A stretch of DNA of 64,000 nucleotides from NCBI RefSeq assembly GCF_902167145.1, contig NC_050096.1, positions 76,566,683-76,630,682 on the forward strand, given 5' to 3'. The number at the start of each line of letters is the position of its first letter. Within the stretch, counting starts at the first letter, position 1. Source of the DNA: Zea mays. Its lineage: Eukaryota > Streptophyta > Magnoliopsida > Poales > Poaceae. Made by a program: the position numbers and the translations under genes. Shown here piece after piece: positions 21,235 to 33,038 of the stretch. The notes beneath the pieces are model-generated. The model had not been told where the DNA came from and searched no databases. It was given only the letters and a program-made list of their open reading frames with translations.

Positions 21235-24036
21235 TCAACCTGTCAAGAACAGATGTTTGGGGTGCCCCCAGGCGGGGTACTGTGGTATCCCAAATGGATA
21301 TGATGGTATGCCCCACATTTGATTTGGGACACATGGTGGAGGTATGTATGTATATGGATATGGCATAGGTAGATATGGGGGTGAAGGTGTCCATGCAGGT
21401 ATGTTAGGCCTTAACTGGATAATATGACCTTCCATTTTTCCGATTGGTGAGGTGGTCCAATCGGTCTTTCCTGACGCTGCTCATGAATGGGCAAGCGAGG
21501 TTGCCTTGCTGGCCGGTCACTGGGGTCGGCCTTCTTTTTCACATACTTGGACAATAATTGATCAAAGGTCGGGTCGGGTTTGACCAACTGACCAGCTGCC
21601 TTGAACGTGTTAGTTTTCCACGTACCTATTTCTGGTTGTCGTGGTTTGGAGGTACGTGGTCGTCGTGGCTTCTTGGCGTTGTCGGACCGTCCGCTCGAAC
21701 ACTCCGGACCGTCTGGCGATGTTACGGACCGTCCGCGATGCGCAGTATTGGTTCTCGCGCATGTCCCCTTGTCTGTGCATGCCCCTCTGAGCCGGAGGTT
21801 GTGATAGATGGTCATTTTCAGTGTTTCCCCTCCATCAGGAGTCTTCTCGGCCACCACTTTCCTGCAAGAGATTTTGTTGTTTCCATCGGCCTCCCGTGCG
21901 TTGCCGATGATGACTTCTTTGTCTTTGCCCTTATCGGCTGTGCTAGGCCGAATTAGGACCCTTTTGCCCTTGAAGTCGATCATATTCACTGGGAAGGGCT
22001 CCGTGTCCTCCTGAAATTTCAATCGTCCCTCGTCAATGGCCGATTGAATTTGTCGTCGGAACACATTACAATCATTAGTGGCATGGGAAAATGAGTTGTG
22101 CCACTTGCAATATGTGCGATGCTTTAGTTCGTCGGCGGGTGGAACGGTATAATCGATATTAATGTTACCATTTTTTTAGTAATTCATCGAATATCTTATC
22201 ACATTTGCCGACATTAAATTTAAACTTAACATCCTCCTGTCGTTTCTTTTGAACTGACTGCAAGGAGGAGCAAGCCAAAGATTTGGCCTGCTCAGGCCAA
22301 ACTATTTCGGCAGTGTAAACTTCCTTTGGTTCATCGTTCGAACTAACTTGATTGTGTTCTACTATATGGACATTATGATGAACCGTTTTGACTAGTTCTT
22401 TGCTTCGGCCTTCACAAGCCAAAGCTTTCTGATGTAATTGTGCTAGTGTAAAGAACTGGATGCCTTCTAATTTCTCTTTTAAATAATAGCGCAATCCATC
22501 AAAGGCTATCCCCACCAGTTGTTTATCTGTTAAATGAATTTGAAAACATCGGTTTCTCGTATCCCGGAATCTCCGGATGTAATCATTAACCGATTCATCC
22601 TTTTCTTGTCGTAGGGCCACTAAGTCTACTAAATCTAGCTTGTAATCGCTAGAGAAGAAATGTTCATGAAATTTTTGTTCTAAGTCTCACCATGACAAAA
22701 TGGAATTAGGAGGGAGCGTGGCATACCATGTGAATGCAGTCCCTGTTAAAGATAATGAAAATAAACGCACACGGAATGCTTCGGTGTTGGCCAATTCTCC
22801 TAATTGTGCTAAGAACTGGTCTATATGCTCACGCGTGCTCTTTCCTTGGTCACCCGAAAACTTTGCGAATTCGGGTATTCTGGTCCCCTGTGGGTATGGG
22901 AGACGGTCAAAATGGCTACCATAAGGTCTCCGATATGACTGCCCCCCGGGGACTATACTAACTCCGAGCTTATCTCGGAACGCCCTAGCTATTTCCTCTG
23001 TTACTATATCGATGGCAGCCGGTGGGAGACCACCGGCTCTTTGGTCCAATATGGGTGAGTTTGTTTGGATGTTGGTATGTTGAATTCCTCCCCATTGGTT
23101 TGGGTTTTGCGGCGCGTTAATACATGCCCTATGAGCCTCATAGGACTGGCCATTCCTTTCTGGCCTTCTGGGTGCCGGAAAGTACTCACTCTCACGGGTT
23201 TGGTAGATCATATTATGGTGCTGGTGTGTCGTGCGGTGAGATGGGGAGTCTAGCTGGGACGGATACGGAGTTGGATATCCATCCTCCTCAAAAAATTATG
23301 TGTCGGACCGTCCGGTTAAGTACGCGGACCGTCCGGCTCCGTGCGCGGACTGTCCGGCCATGTGGCCGGACCGTCCGACATTATATTCAGACTGTCTGGC
23401 GCCATACGCAGACGGTCCAAATGGGTTATCTAGGGTTTGCACGACATGTGGCGGCTTGGGTGCAGGCATCGGTAATTTGCTTCTAAAAATGGGATCGGTC
23501 GCTGGCCCGGACGGTCCAGACATGCGCAAATCGGCAAATTTATCGCCGATGTGCGTGGGAGGCTGTTGTTGCCCAAGGTACACATCTATCGGCATCCCAT
23601 AAAGGGGACAGCATGTAGTCGATGAATCACATGTGTATTCCCTCAGTTCAATCTCGTGCGAAGGAAGATTTGCAATAGTAGACTTATCAAGCGCACGCAC
23701 TAGCCTTTTATGATCGTTTTGTATATCCCCTACGATACGTTGCATCTGCTCTCGTTGTTCATCTATGTAAGCTTTAAGAGATTGGAGCTCATTGGTGCTA
23801 CTTACATTGGGGGTATTCGTAGTAGGTCGGAGCAAAGCTAGATCTGTCGCCTGTTGCCGAACGACTTTGTTGTTCCTGTCCACCTTGAAGTCGGCCAGGA
23901 ACTTCGCCTTTGCTTCTTGGATCAGCTGCTCCTGGCGCTCCTCGAACAGGAGTTGTTCTTCAGCCGGCAAGGTTTCCCATGTCGGCGTGATGATATTGCT
24001 GGTGGAAACTTCAGAGCTATCCTTTGAACCGGCCAT
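21235..24036 (-). pseudogene. gag: gypsy Gag with two nonsense codons and a frameshift
   Basis: It starts at ATG 24,036 (MAGSKDSSEVSTSN). Order: a Glu/Gln-rich helical N-terminus; a stretch of repeated Gly-Arg-Ser octapeptides coded by palindromes (about 23,300-23,420); a retrotransposon Gag core (FAKFSGDQGKSTREHIDQFL; then FTWYATLPPNSILSW and VNDYIRRFRDTRNRCF); a C/H motif (YCKWHNSFSHATNDC, about 22,080-22,130); and a Pro/Tyr-rich tail near 21,235-21,435. A TAA at about 23,296 and a TGA at about 22,687 interrupt one frame, which then shifts near an A/T run at about 22,165. The protein would have formed the particle shell. No pol follows. Confidence 0.8.
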
Positions 24037-24067
24037 TGAGGGCCGATTTGATATGTCTATATGTGTT

Positions 24068-24086
24068 GTCCCCAGCGGAGTCGCCA
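24068..24086 (-). promoter_or_regulatory. primer site of the gag-only element
   Basis: The minus strand reads TGGCGACTCCGCTGGGGAC a few bases after the 5' LTR, a form common to grass gypsy primer sites. Confidence 0.65.
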
Positions 24087-24093
24087 AAAAGTA

Positions 24094-24696
24094 TGTTGAC
24101 ACCTTTTTAGGGTGCTAATCACTCAACACGAACCAGCGGCGGTGCTCTCTGCACAGGGGCGGACGGTGCGCGGCCAGGGGCCGTACGGTCCAAGGCCTGG
24201 CGCGAGGCTAGGGTTCCTGCCTAATGGCCGGACGGTCCGCGTGCGTAGGGGCGGCGGAAGATCGTCGGCAGCGCCTGGATCTCGCTCCTGGGAGGGACCC
24301 CGTCGGGGAGGAGAGATCCTAGGAGTTTTCTAGGCTCGGCAGGCCGGCCTAGACTCCTCTAATTGACGTAGAGTCGAAGAGAAGCGAAGGATTTGGGGAT
24401 TAGAAGGCTAAACTAGAACTACACTAGAACTACTCCTAGGAAATAAATGTGAAATAGAAGTGTTATTGATTCGATTGATAATTACAAATCGGCCGTATAC
24501 CTCTCTATTTATAGAGTAGGGGGGCTAGACCCTTTACAAACTAATTTCTGAGCTAATTTCGTGAATCTGGCTAACAACCGTAGCACAAAACTCGGAACCC
24601 TAATCTGCTCTACGCACGTGCGGACCGTCCGGCCCACAGGCACGGACCGTCCGGCTCAGAGTCGGATCGTCCGCGCGCTCAAATTGGTGCTCAACA
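24094..24696 (-). repeat. 5' LTR of the gag-only gypsy element
   Basis: Partner of 19,721-20,320 with the same TGTTGACA and CTCAACA termini. It abuts the right-hand CCTGG duplicate. Confidence 0.9.
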
Positions 24697-26069
24697 CCTG
24701 GCTAGTAGTCCATTTTTGCATCTGTTCAACCTATACATTGAGAGAAGTGAACCAAACAATACGTGCTTGCTTTGAGACTCCGCGGGTGCGGGTGCGGGTG
24801 CAGCCCCCGCACATCAACTATATGATAATCTATGAGGTATTTTTCTTACAGATGTTAATTAAGGTTAACGGGGATAAATACATATGCATATCGCATCACC
24901 AATGAACATGTCGTCTATTATTAATAGTTAGCTCAAGATATACACACACATGATGATTCATGATCTAATAATAGCAATAATAGTAATCATCATAATAACT
25001 ATTATCAACAAATACTCAATATGCATAAATTTGAATTAATTTGCGAGGTTATTATTAAAAACAACTGTAACGTATTCATAATGACTCTCCACGTCAATTA
25101 AAAAGTGTCTTCTAATATCTCTAGATGCGAAGTTATTGATAACGACTCTCCACCTCAATTAAAAACAACAGTAACTTATTCACACAAACTTTGTTTTTAT
25201 GATCTTGGACATTTCGAAAATATTATTCAAATGGCTACACAAAACACTTGAATAATTGATCCAAAACACAATGGGTAAACCAAAAAAATAATTTAAAGAT
25301 CCAACTCCCAGGTACGAGCATACTGCAAAACCATTTTTCCATAGCATGCCAACTCCACATGATCTCCCACACGATGATCAACACCTTTAAACCTTACTTA
25401 GAATTTTTCAAACCATTTTAAAAGTTTTTCTCTCAAATTTTAATCACAACTCGATCCAAGCAATGTATGCGAAGTTAGATCGCTTAAGTGGTACTAGATG
25501 ATCAATATGGAAAAAGTTTGCCCCTTTATAGTACAACCATCTACCTAAACCTGGTTCTCTATACAACCTTTGACCGGCAAAATAAAATGCCTTACAAGTC
25601 ATACCTTTGCCGTATGCATTCCATTTCGTCTTCTCCAACGATGAAGCTAGCCTTATACATTCCATTTTGTCTTCTCCAATGATGACGCTACACATGCATG
25701 AACCTCTATCATCAAATGATGAATAATGATCATCCATTGGTGCAATCAACCACACAACCTTCAATCACTATTCATAGCATGAAGTTACTACATCATCTTT
25801 ATCAAATGATGAATAAACATTATCTATAGTGTAGCCAACCATGCTACCATCAATCAGTGTTGATAGCATGAAGTTCCTTTATAAACCTTCATCAGATGAT
25901 GAACAATGATCATCCATAGTGTAGCCAACCCCACTGTCTTTGATCATTATTCATAGCATGAAATTACTACATCATCCTTCATCAAAATGATGAACAATGA
26001 CCACTCATAGTGGAGGAAACGATGCTACCTTTGATCATTGCACATAGCATGAAGTTCCACCATTATTCT
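24697..26069. repeat. AT-rich intergenic DNA with a degenerate 90-bp tandem repeat (25,711-26,069)
   Basis: No gene is recognised. A unit starting ATCAAATGATGAATAATGAT recurs at 25711, 25801, 25891 and 25981, each with the shared stretch CATAGCATGAAGTT. Copies have diverged. The decayed copia element begins at 26,070. Confidence 0.65.
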
Positions 26070-26850
26070 TGAAAGGGAAATGGGCGATTAATCCATTTCT
26101 ATATGTTTTGGTGATTGAATGTCCAACACAACATCTTGGACTAACTAGTTTGCTAAGTGTATGGGTATAGGTTCACTCGAGTGCAATTTGAAGATTCCAA
26201 GTCCAAATGAGCTAAAACGAGGCCTGGAAGTGCAACCTTGTGAAAAGGGTAAAGCAGTGAGGTTTGAACCTTAATATATGTTGCACACACCTATTACAAT
26301 GTTTCTAGCACTTTATTTTGCTCTCTAACTCATTTTCTTAAGAAAAGTACTTTTTAGACTTAGTTTGAACCAAAACAGGAATCATGATGAAAGATAAGAA
26401 AGAGGTTCCATAACTTCATTCAATTGATTATACTCTAACAATATTTTTTTAAGTCGTAGGAAAGCTTCCAAGAAAAGACAAGTCAAATCGAAGAAAACTT
26501 GGCTAAAAAGGACTTTAGCTCTTCTATCTGGGCCTCACCGAACCAATTTTGCAGAGAGCCCAGACCAAGGACTTCGGCGACCTAGTGCACCAGACCAGTC
26601 AGGTGGTGCACTGGACCACCGTCATATGATCTGCTCAGCTTTGTGATTTTTATTATAAAAATCACTGGATCGTCTATAGTAAGTGGTCTGGCGGTGCACC
26701 AGACCTCGACTCAAATGGCTCTTTGGCACGCAACGACTACTTAAACGGGCGGCGAACATGTGGTGGTCCGATGTTGGACCGGACCGGCCTGGTGCGGATC
26801 CAATTCAGAAGTTGCCAACCAAGATCCCGGAGGACCCATTCATGTTCCCG
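26070..26850 (+). repeat. left (5') LTR of the decayed copia element, joined by deletion to pol
   Basis: It aligns with 30,316-30,384 plus 37,677-38,340 (TTGGACTAACTAGTTTGCTAAG versus TTGGACTGACTATTTTGCTAAG). At about 26,850 LTR sequence passes straight into the reverse transcriptase coding region, so the LTR end, primer site, gag and the first two thirds of pol are deleted. Confidence 0.75.
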
Positions 26851-27737
26851 ATTCGCAGAAATTTGAGATGTCCATGATGGGGGAGTTGAAGTTCTTCCTT
26901 TGAATTTCAAGTGAAGCAATTGCAATATGGCACCTTCATCTCTCAAAATAAGTACACGCATGATATCCTTAATTGGATTGGGATGAAGGACGCTAAACCC
27001 ATTAAGACGCCTACAGGGACAAATGGGCACCTCGACCTCGACATTGGAGTTAAGTCTGTAGATCAAAAGGTATACCAGTTTATGATATGATCCTTGCTTT
27101 TATCTTTGTGCATCTAGACCGAATATTATGCTTTTAGTTTGCATGTGTGCAAGATTCCAATCTGATCATAAGGAATGCCACCTTAGGGTCGTGAAGAGAA
27201 TCTTGAGGTATTTAGTTCACACACCTCATTTTGGGCTTTGGTAAGGGGTCAAACTTTGATCTTATTGGATATTCTGATGCTGATTATGCCAGATGTAAGG
27301 TAGATAGGAAGAGCACATCAAGGACTTGTCAGTTCTTGGGAAGATCCTTAGTGTCTTAGAGTTCTAAAAAGCAAAATTCGGTTGCCCTATCCACCGCCAA
27401 GGCCGAGTACATTGCTGTAGGACACTACTGTGTGTAATTACTTTAGATGAGACAAACTCTCAGAGACTTTAGCTATAATCTGAGCAAAGTCCCACTCCTA
27501 TGTGATAATAAGAGTGCAATCCACATGACGGAGAATTTTGTTGATTACAGTCGCACAAAGAATATAGGCTGCCGACACCACTTTTTGAGAGACCACTCTC
27601 AAAGGGGAGGTATCGTAATAGACCATGTGAGAACCCATCACCAATTAGTCGATATCTTCACCAAGCCTTTGGATGAAAAGAGATTTTGTGAGTTGAGAAG
27701 TGAGTTTAATATCTTAGACTCTCGGGAGGTGGACTGA
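26851..27737 (+). pseudogene. pol: copia pol remnant (end of reverse transcriptase and RNase H)
   Basis: Translated in shifting frames it reads [57 protein letters not shown], then an open part from 27,447 ([20 protein letters not shown]) to [12 protein letters not shown] and a stop after SREVD. This matches the last part of the intact Pol at 3343-6588 and 52,522-55,728. Stops such as TGATAG/TAG and small indels break it throughout, and YVDD is missing. It is far older than the two intact Sireviruses. Confidence 0.85.
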
Positions 27738-27879
27738 AGTGTTGCACTCTCGCATATTTTTCATATACCTTTGATCATTGTGTTTTAATAAGTATTGTGC
27801 TTAAATTATTCATCTTATGCTTAAGTCATGTGTCGTGGTTTTAGGAACTAGGGGACAATAGATTTGTTTTCGGCAGGGG

Positions 27880-28919
27880 TGTTAGCGCGGACTCACTCCA
27901 AATGATGACCTATGGGGGGGCTCTAGGGTGGATCTGAGGCGAGTTGGTTATATTGGTTCAGTCTGGAGCCCTAGTCCAGTGCAGTGCTGATTGTGGTATT
28001 TGCTTGGAACGTGTTACAACTAAGTGCTTGTGTGAAGTCATAGAGATATGGGATGATGTTTGGATGGGGGTTGTCTTGCCCTTTTATAGCACAAGGGTAG
28101 ACGTTTATAATGAGGACTAGTATTCTACTAGGATGGAGTTTGGCCTCCTTCTTCTGGGCCTCATAGCTCTGGTGGTCTCGTCTGTTGGGTCACGCTTCTA
28201 GGCCTCGTAGCCCTGGTGGTCTCGTCTGTTGAGTCATGATTCTAGGCATCATAGTCCTTGTGGAGTCGTCTTCTGAGGTGTGCGCCGTCGTACCACTGGT
28301 ATGGCGTCGCGTCTTGTCCGCCTTCCTGTAGCTACTTTGATTCAGCTCAAGGAGTGGTTTAAGGATGTCTTCAGTACATCTTCATCTTCTATCATCCCCC
28401 AGCGTCATCTTTCATCATGCGTAGACGCACGCCTGGTACGGCGTATTTCCCCATCATCTTTCTTAATGCGTATCCGTAGTCTGACAGGGACACCTCGGTG
28501 CCACTTCCATGATCCGGGCATGGCTCGGTGATGTCCCGTCGTGTTAACGTGGCTTGATAGTACTAGGTCGGCTCTCCTTGAGAGCTGGTTGTCGTCTTGC
28601 TGGGTTGCTCGGCGGGCCGGTTGGTCGGTGACCACACCTTGATGGGTTGCTCGGTAGCCCTGCCTCGATGGTTTGGTCGGTGATCCCGCCTCGCTGGGTT
28701 GGTCGATGATCCCGCCTCGCTAGGTTGCTCGACGAACAGGTTGGTCGGTAGCCTCGCCTCGTTGGGTTGCTCTGCGGACATTTGTTCGATGGGCCGGTCG
28801 ACTTGGCGGACCATCCCCGGGTGGCCTTTTGGGCCTTCCTGCCAAACCGCCTAGTACGCGGGCCGTTTTTGGGAGGTCTTAGGGCCTTCTTTGGGTACCA
28901 TGTTCCTAGGTACCCAACA
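27880..28919 (-). mobile_element. solo-LTR-like insertion inside the decayed copia element
   Basis: Plus-strand ends are TGTTAGCGCGG and GGTACCCAACA, that is TGTTGGGTACC...CTAACA on the minus strand. A minus-strand TATA box lies at about 28,082 (GCTATAAAAGGG). It contains a 49-bp partial triplication (28,148-28,270) and degenerate TTGGTCGGTGAT-type repeats (28,600-28,790). Flanking 5-mers (AGGGG, TCATG) do not match, so it is not a clean insertion. Confidence 0.5.
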
Positions 28920-29356
28920 TCATGGTTCAAAGTATAGAAAATCATCCCCGGATCTCACAAGTCCAAGTGTAGTGATGCATGCATTTAGGGGAGGATAGTC
29001 TACATTTTGACCTTTTTGAGACTAACAATGTTTTCGAGTTTATCATATGTGTAGTCTCAATGTTCGAAAGGGAAATAGTGAATTTGGACAAAGAACGGTG
29101 CTTCCACTGCATTTCGGTATCAAAGGTTTTTTGTCTATATTCACTTGGTTTTCGTTGCATCTATTTCTTCATTCTCGATTTTTGTGAGGCAATGGGAAAG
29201 GCCATGCATGTGGATTTCTCTGTTTTGATGCTTAATGCTAAAGTGGGAGAAATTAGAGGCCAAAGCAAATGGACCAACCACCACATGAGTTTTAAAAAGT
29301 ATTTTGAGTTTTAAACTTATCTTTTGATTCAAAACCATCTTGATAGCAAAGAGGAG
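28920..29356 (+). other. 3' untranslated part of the decayed copia element
   Basis: No intact gene. The sequence (AAAGTGGGAGAAATTAGAGG at 29,238-29,257 and similar) resembles the antisense of the polypurine-rich 3' UTRs in the intact Sireviruses. It continues at 29,982-30,315, where the GGCATAAATCACC...GTGGGAGAT block precedes the right LTR. Confidence 0.5.
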
Positions 29357-29981
29357 TGTTGGGGTCTCCTTCTCTACCGAAGGTCCTCAAGATGAAGAAA
29401 CCATTTGTAATTCATTTTGTCAAAGATACGTCAAAGGGACTGAGTGCTGAAGCTGTGACAGGCACGCAGGAAATACAGTGAAGCTTCGGCTTGAAATGAT
29501 CACGAAGGTCATACATGAAGTCAAGCCAGCAATGAAAAGACATGTTTATCCTTGATATTGGGATCATGGCAATGTATAGATATCAGGGTCATAATTGTAC
29601 TTTTGCTTGGGCCACGTCCCATGCCTATAAATAGATGAACAGTACCCCCTTTACTGTTCACGCTTTTATTGGAAGGTTGTACTCGCATTCTTTCCTTCGT
29701 GCAAGCCGAATGTACAAATGTAATATGCAGCTTGTATTATTTTATTAACATATAATACAAATCTTGACATTATTTTGACCTGTAATAAGAAATGAATGTT
29801 TGTTGTAATATTACATTGTAATATTATTTGTATGAAAAATGAAGACCTATTCTTCATGACCTTCGTCCAAGATTCATTATCTCCAAAATAAGATAATGCT
29901 TCGAAGGATGAAGGTCCTTAACGTTTGACATTTGTATTTTCTTGTTTCTGATTCACAGCAATTGAAAACAAGTAACCAACA
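29357..29981 (+). mobile_element. LTR-like insertion (solo LTR), 625 bp
   Basis: Termini TGTTGGGGTCTCC and AACCAACA form a short inverted repeat. A TATA box (CTATAAATAGATG) lies at 29,625-29,637. Flanks AGGAG and CAGAG agree at three of five positions, so the duplication is doubtful or decayed. Flanking copia 3' UTR continues on both sides. Confidence 0.5.
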
Positions 29982-30950
29982 CAGAGCTCTGTTATTATGA
30001 AAATTGCTAAAAGTTTGAGTTTTTAATAAAAAAGAGTTGGTTTAATTCAAAATTGTTTTGATTTGCAAAACCCAAGGTTTATTTGACTTAGAGAGAAGAA
30101 AATGTTGAAAATGTCTTGTTTAGAAAAACCAAAAGCAAGTGGTGGTTAAAAGGTCAAAATATGCCAAATCATTAAAAACTTAGTATTTTTTATTTTAACT
30201 CGGTTTGAACTTCAAGTTGCAACTTTTATCTCATATTGCATAGCGAACTTGCTTTGAGTTAGTCATATTCTAGTTGCTTTGGTTGTGTTGGCATAAATCA
30301 CCTAAAGTGGGAGATTGAAAGGAAAAATGAAAAACTAAGCCATTTCTATATGTTTTGGTGATTGAATGTCCAACACAACATCTTTGTAACACTCCAAAAT
30401 TGTATCTTAGTGAGTTAAAAAAATTCCCTGAAGATTTAAAATCTCAAGCGTATTATAATAAAGTTATAAATTGAGACTTTCTTCCCTAAGTAGTAAATAT
30501 AAAATGTTGGATATATAAAAACTATAATAAATAGGATAGTGAGTTATTCTATATAAATTAGTCCTATTGGGTTATATAACTTTGTGAATTCCATGCTTAT
30601 TAAATTGCATGCATACAAATACTTATTTGAGCAAAGTAAATAAGGAGTAAATAAATGTAAAATATTTGCATTCATGTTGGTGTTTTGGTTGTGCATATAA
30701 ATATGGTTTCAAAGTTTAAAACCATATTTTAATTGGGATAATTAAATCTAGAAATAAAAAATAAAAAAATAACAAATAAAAGGCTTATCTATTCGGCCAC
30801 TTAAGGAACACAACCCACATGAGTTTTTCCTCCTATTTTTTTATTATTCCACTTGCCGGATCTTGCATCATTGTTACCTATTCTAGTTCTAGATTCGAGT
30901 TTGTTAGAGTTCCTAATAGATAGGATAGGATTGTAATAGATAAGTACCAG

Positions 30951-31141
30951 AGTGCCATTTGGTTCACATATTGGTAACGTAATGGGTAACCGATAACGTT
31001 AAGTCGTGTTTGTTTAAGCCCAACCGTAATCGATACCACAATATAAATGGATGCCGCCTTATTCAAATTTGTTACGCCGGTATTCGAGTGTGAATTATTA
31101 CCATTACAATTTACGTTACATTTCGTGAACCAAACGACACC
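30951..31141. mobile_element. MITE, 191 bp, TSD CAG
   Basis: Inverted ends AGTGCCATTTGGTTCA and (reverse complement of the right end) GGTGTCGTTTGGTTCA extend further with GTAACGTAA. It is flanked by CAG at 30,948-30,950 and 31,142-31,144. The empty site is visible nearby: the host LTR repeats the segment AGATAAGTACCAGATTAGAT uninterrupted at 31,218. Confidence 0.7.
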
Positions 31142-33038
31142 CAGATTAGATCTATCATGTAACAGATTTGGGTTCCAGTTTGTTAGAGTTCCTAATATAT
31201 AGGATATGGTTGTAACAGATAAGTACCAGATTAGATCTATAATGTAATCGCCCACCTCCCATCCTATATAAATACATGCCACTATAACACCTCAAGCCAT
31301 AAATCAAAGACTCATCTCATCCATAGGTTCGCAACAGTCACTGCGAGCAGGATGTCGCAGCCCCGTTCCGGTGTGAACAGGATCGTGTGGGGGAGTAATG
31401 GCCCTGGCCATCGATCCGGTGATGAGCGCTCACGATTGAATCTCAAATACCCCATCATGATAAAAAAGCTTAGTTGTTGATCTCGGGTCTGTTGGCCGAG
31501 ATCAGACCGCGGGATCCTTTAATCTTGAGCGTTGATTTTAGATCCGATGGCTGTGATGGGATCGGTCGCGTACCGATTCGGCCGAGGCCATGGGCCGTCC
31601 GATTCAATCTGGCGGGGGAAATTTGATCTGCTATCATAAAATCTCTGTCATCGATCTCCTATCCAACGACCGAGACTTTGATCTAATCTGCACCGTAGAC
31701 TATCGATCCAACGGTCCACAAAATCCCATACCCCTTCGGTTGTCTACTTTTGCAAAAGAGACCATGTGCTCTATATTAATCAACTTGTCGTCCACCTGTG
31801 CGGTAAGATGATTACCTAGCAGTCCCTGAGAATTGCGAATAAGTCCCTAGGGCTCGATTCAATTATAAAAATGACCGAAAAGTAAATTAATCCCTATATT
31901 GCTCGTTTTAACTCCGATTTTGTCCATTCAAGTTGCGTTAGTCTCGTATTAAATTTGTCTATGCAATAACAACATTATTTACAACATATTACTTACTTTT
32001 ATATTGTCTATCCTATGATTATTTATTTATCTTGCTAATCAAAGTTAATTGTCCATGATTATAACCTGACTAAAAATACAACATATAATCAAGTTATATA
32101 TTGGATTTAAGTTTAATTAATTCTCACATGTTTTATATTAATTAACATATAATTTATCTTTTATTGTTTAATCACCTAAATCTTTGGAAAATCATATCCT
32201 CTTAATCATAACTCTGAATTTAGTGGTTCTCGAACCTACAACCTCATAGCAACGTGTAGATCATTATTATGTAGTTAATTCTTATGTTTGGTGTGATGTT
32301 AATTTTGCATATACCATGTTTGTTTGTATTACTATGAGTAGCAACGAGGTTACGAGTCACTTGAAGACCAAGTTGGTGAAGTATCTAGGAATCTCGAGTC
32401 TAAGGCAAGTTGTGCCCTTTATCACTTTTCTTTATCTAATAATGTTCCTATTAATCACTGTGACATGCTCAGGTTAATTTGATGGGACCTAGCATTGTTT
32501 ATCCCCTACCTTGCAAACAGAAGCACTATTGGGTAATTTCGCTATTGCTCTACCTGGTTTTGGGAAATTAATGTTATATTATGATCATGTTCCAATTATA
32601 CTATTGTTTTAATTATTGTTCATGACAAGACCATTGTGTTAATTGGAACATAGAGCGACCACCCGGGAAAATAGTGCTACCACAAAGGTGGTATGGGACG
32701 CCCTTGGCTGACTAATTAGGAAAGCTAGTGGAAGACTACCTTACCCGAAAGGGGCAAGAGCGGTAGAGAAGTTGCGTATGGGGAGGTTCTCGGGTCGATC
32801 ATGCTGCGATGATTTTTTCGGACGAGGGATTCCTATATTGCCCTTCTTAGAAACCGTAGCAGGTTTTTAGAAGCTAGTGGAACTTTGTAAAGGCCTCGTA
32901 GTGGTACCCTGCCTCGTCTTCTCAGCAGAGATGAATGGGAAGTCATGATCCCTTGGCAAATGGGTAACACGACTTGTGGGTAAAGATGTGCAACCTCTGT
33001 AGAGTGTAATACTGGTATATCAACTGTGCTCACGGTCA

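Larger units (their letters stand above)
19721..24696 (-). mobile_element. gag-only (non-autonomous) Ty3/gypsy-like retrotransposon
   Basis: Flanked by a perfect 5-bp duplication CCTGG (19,716-19,720 and 24,697-24,701) with LTRs of 600 and 603 bp. On the minus strand a primer site follows the right LTR and a purine tract (GGTAGGGGGGCATA) precedes the left LTR. The 3.8-kb interior encodes only a broken Gag; protease, reverse transcriptase and integrase motifs are absent in all frames. It must have relied on enzymes from another element. The LTRs differ at many positions, so it is older than the Sireviruses. Confidence 0.9.

Noticed and set aside
28563..28945. Repeat-rich minus-strand frame of 133 aa
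   Set aside because: Codes only degenerate repeats of the LTR-like insertion; no start context or domain.
29357..29981. Possible 3' LTR of the Grande-like element because it begins TGTTGGGG
   Set aside because: Similarity to 597-1071 stops after the first eight bases and the ends differ.
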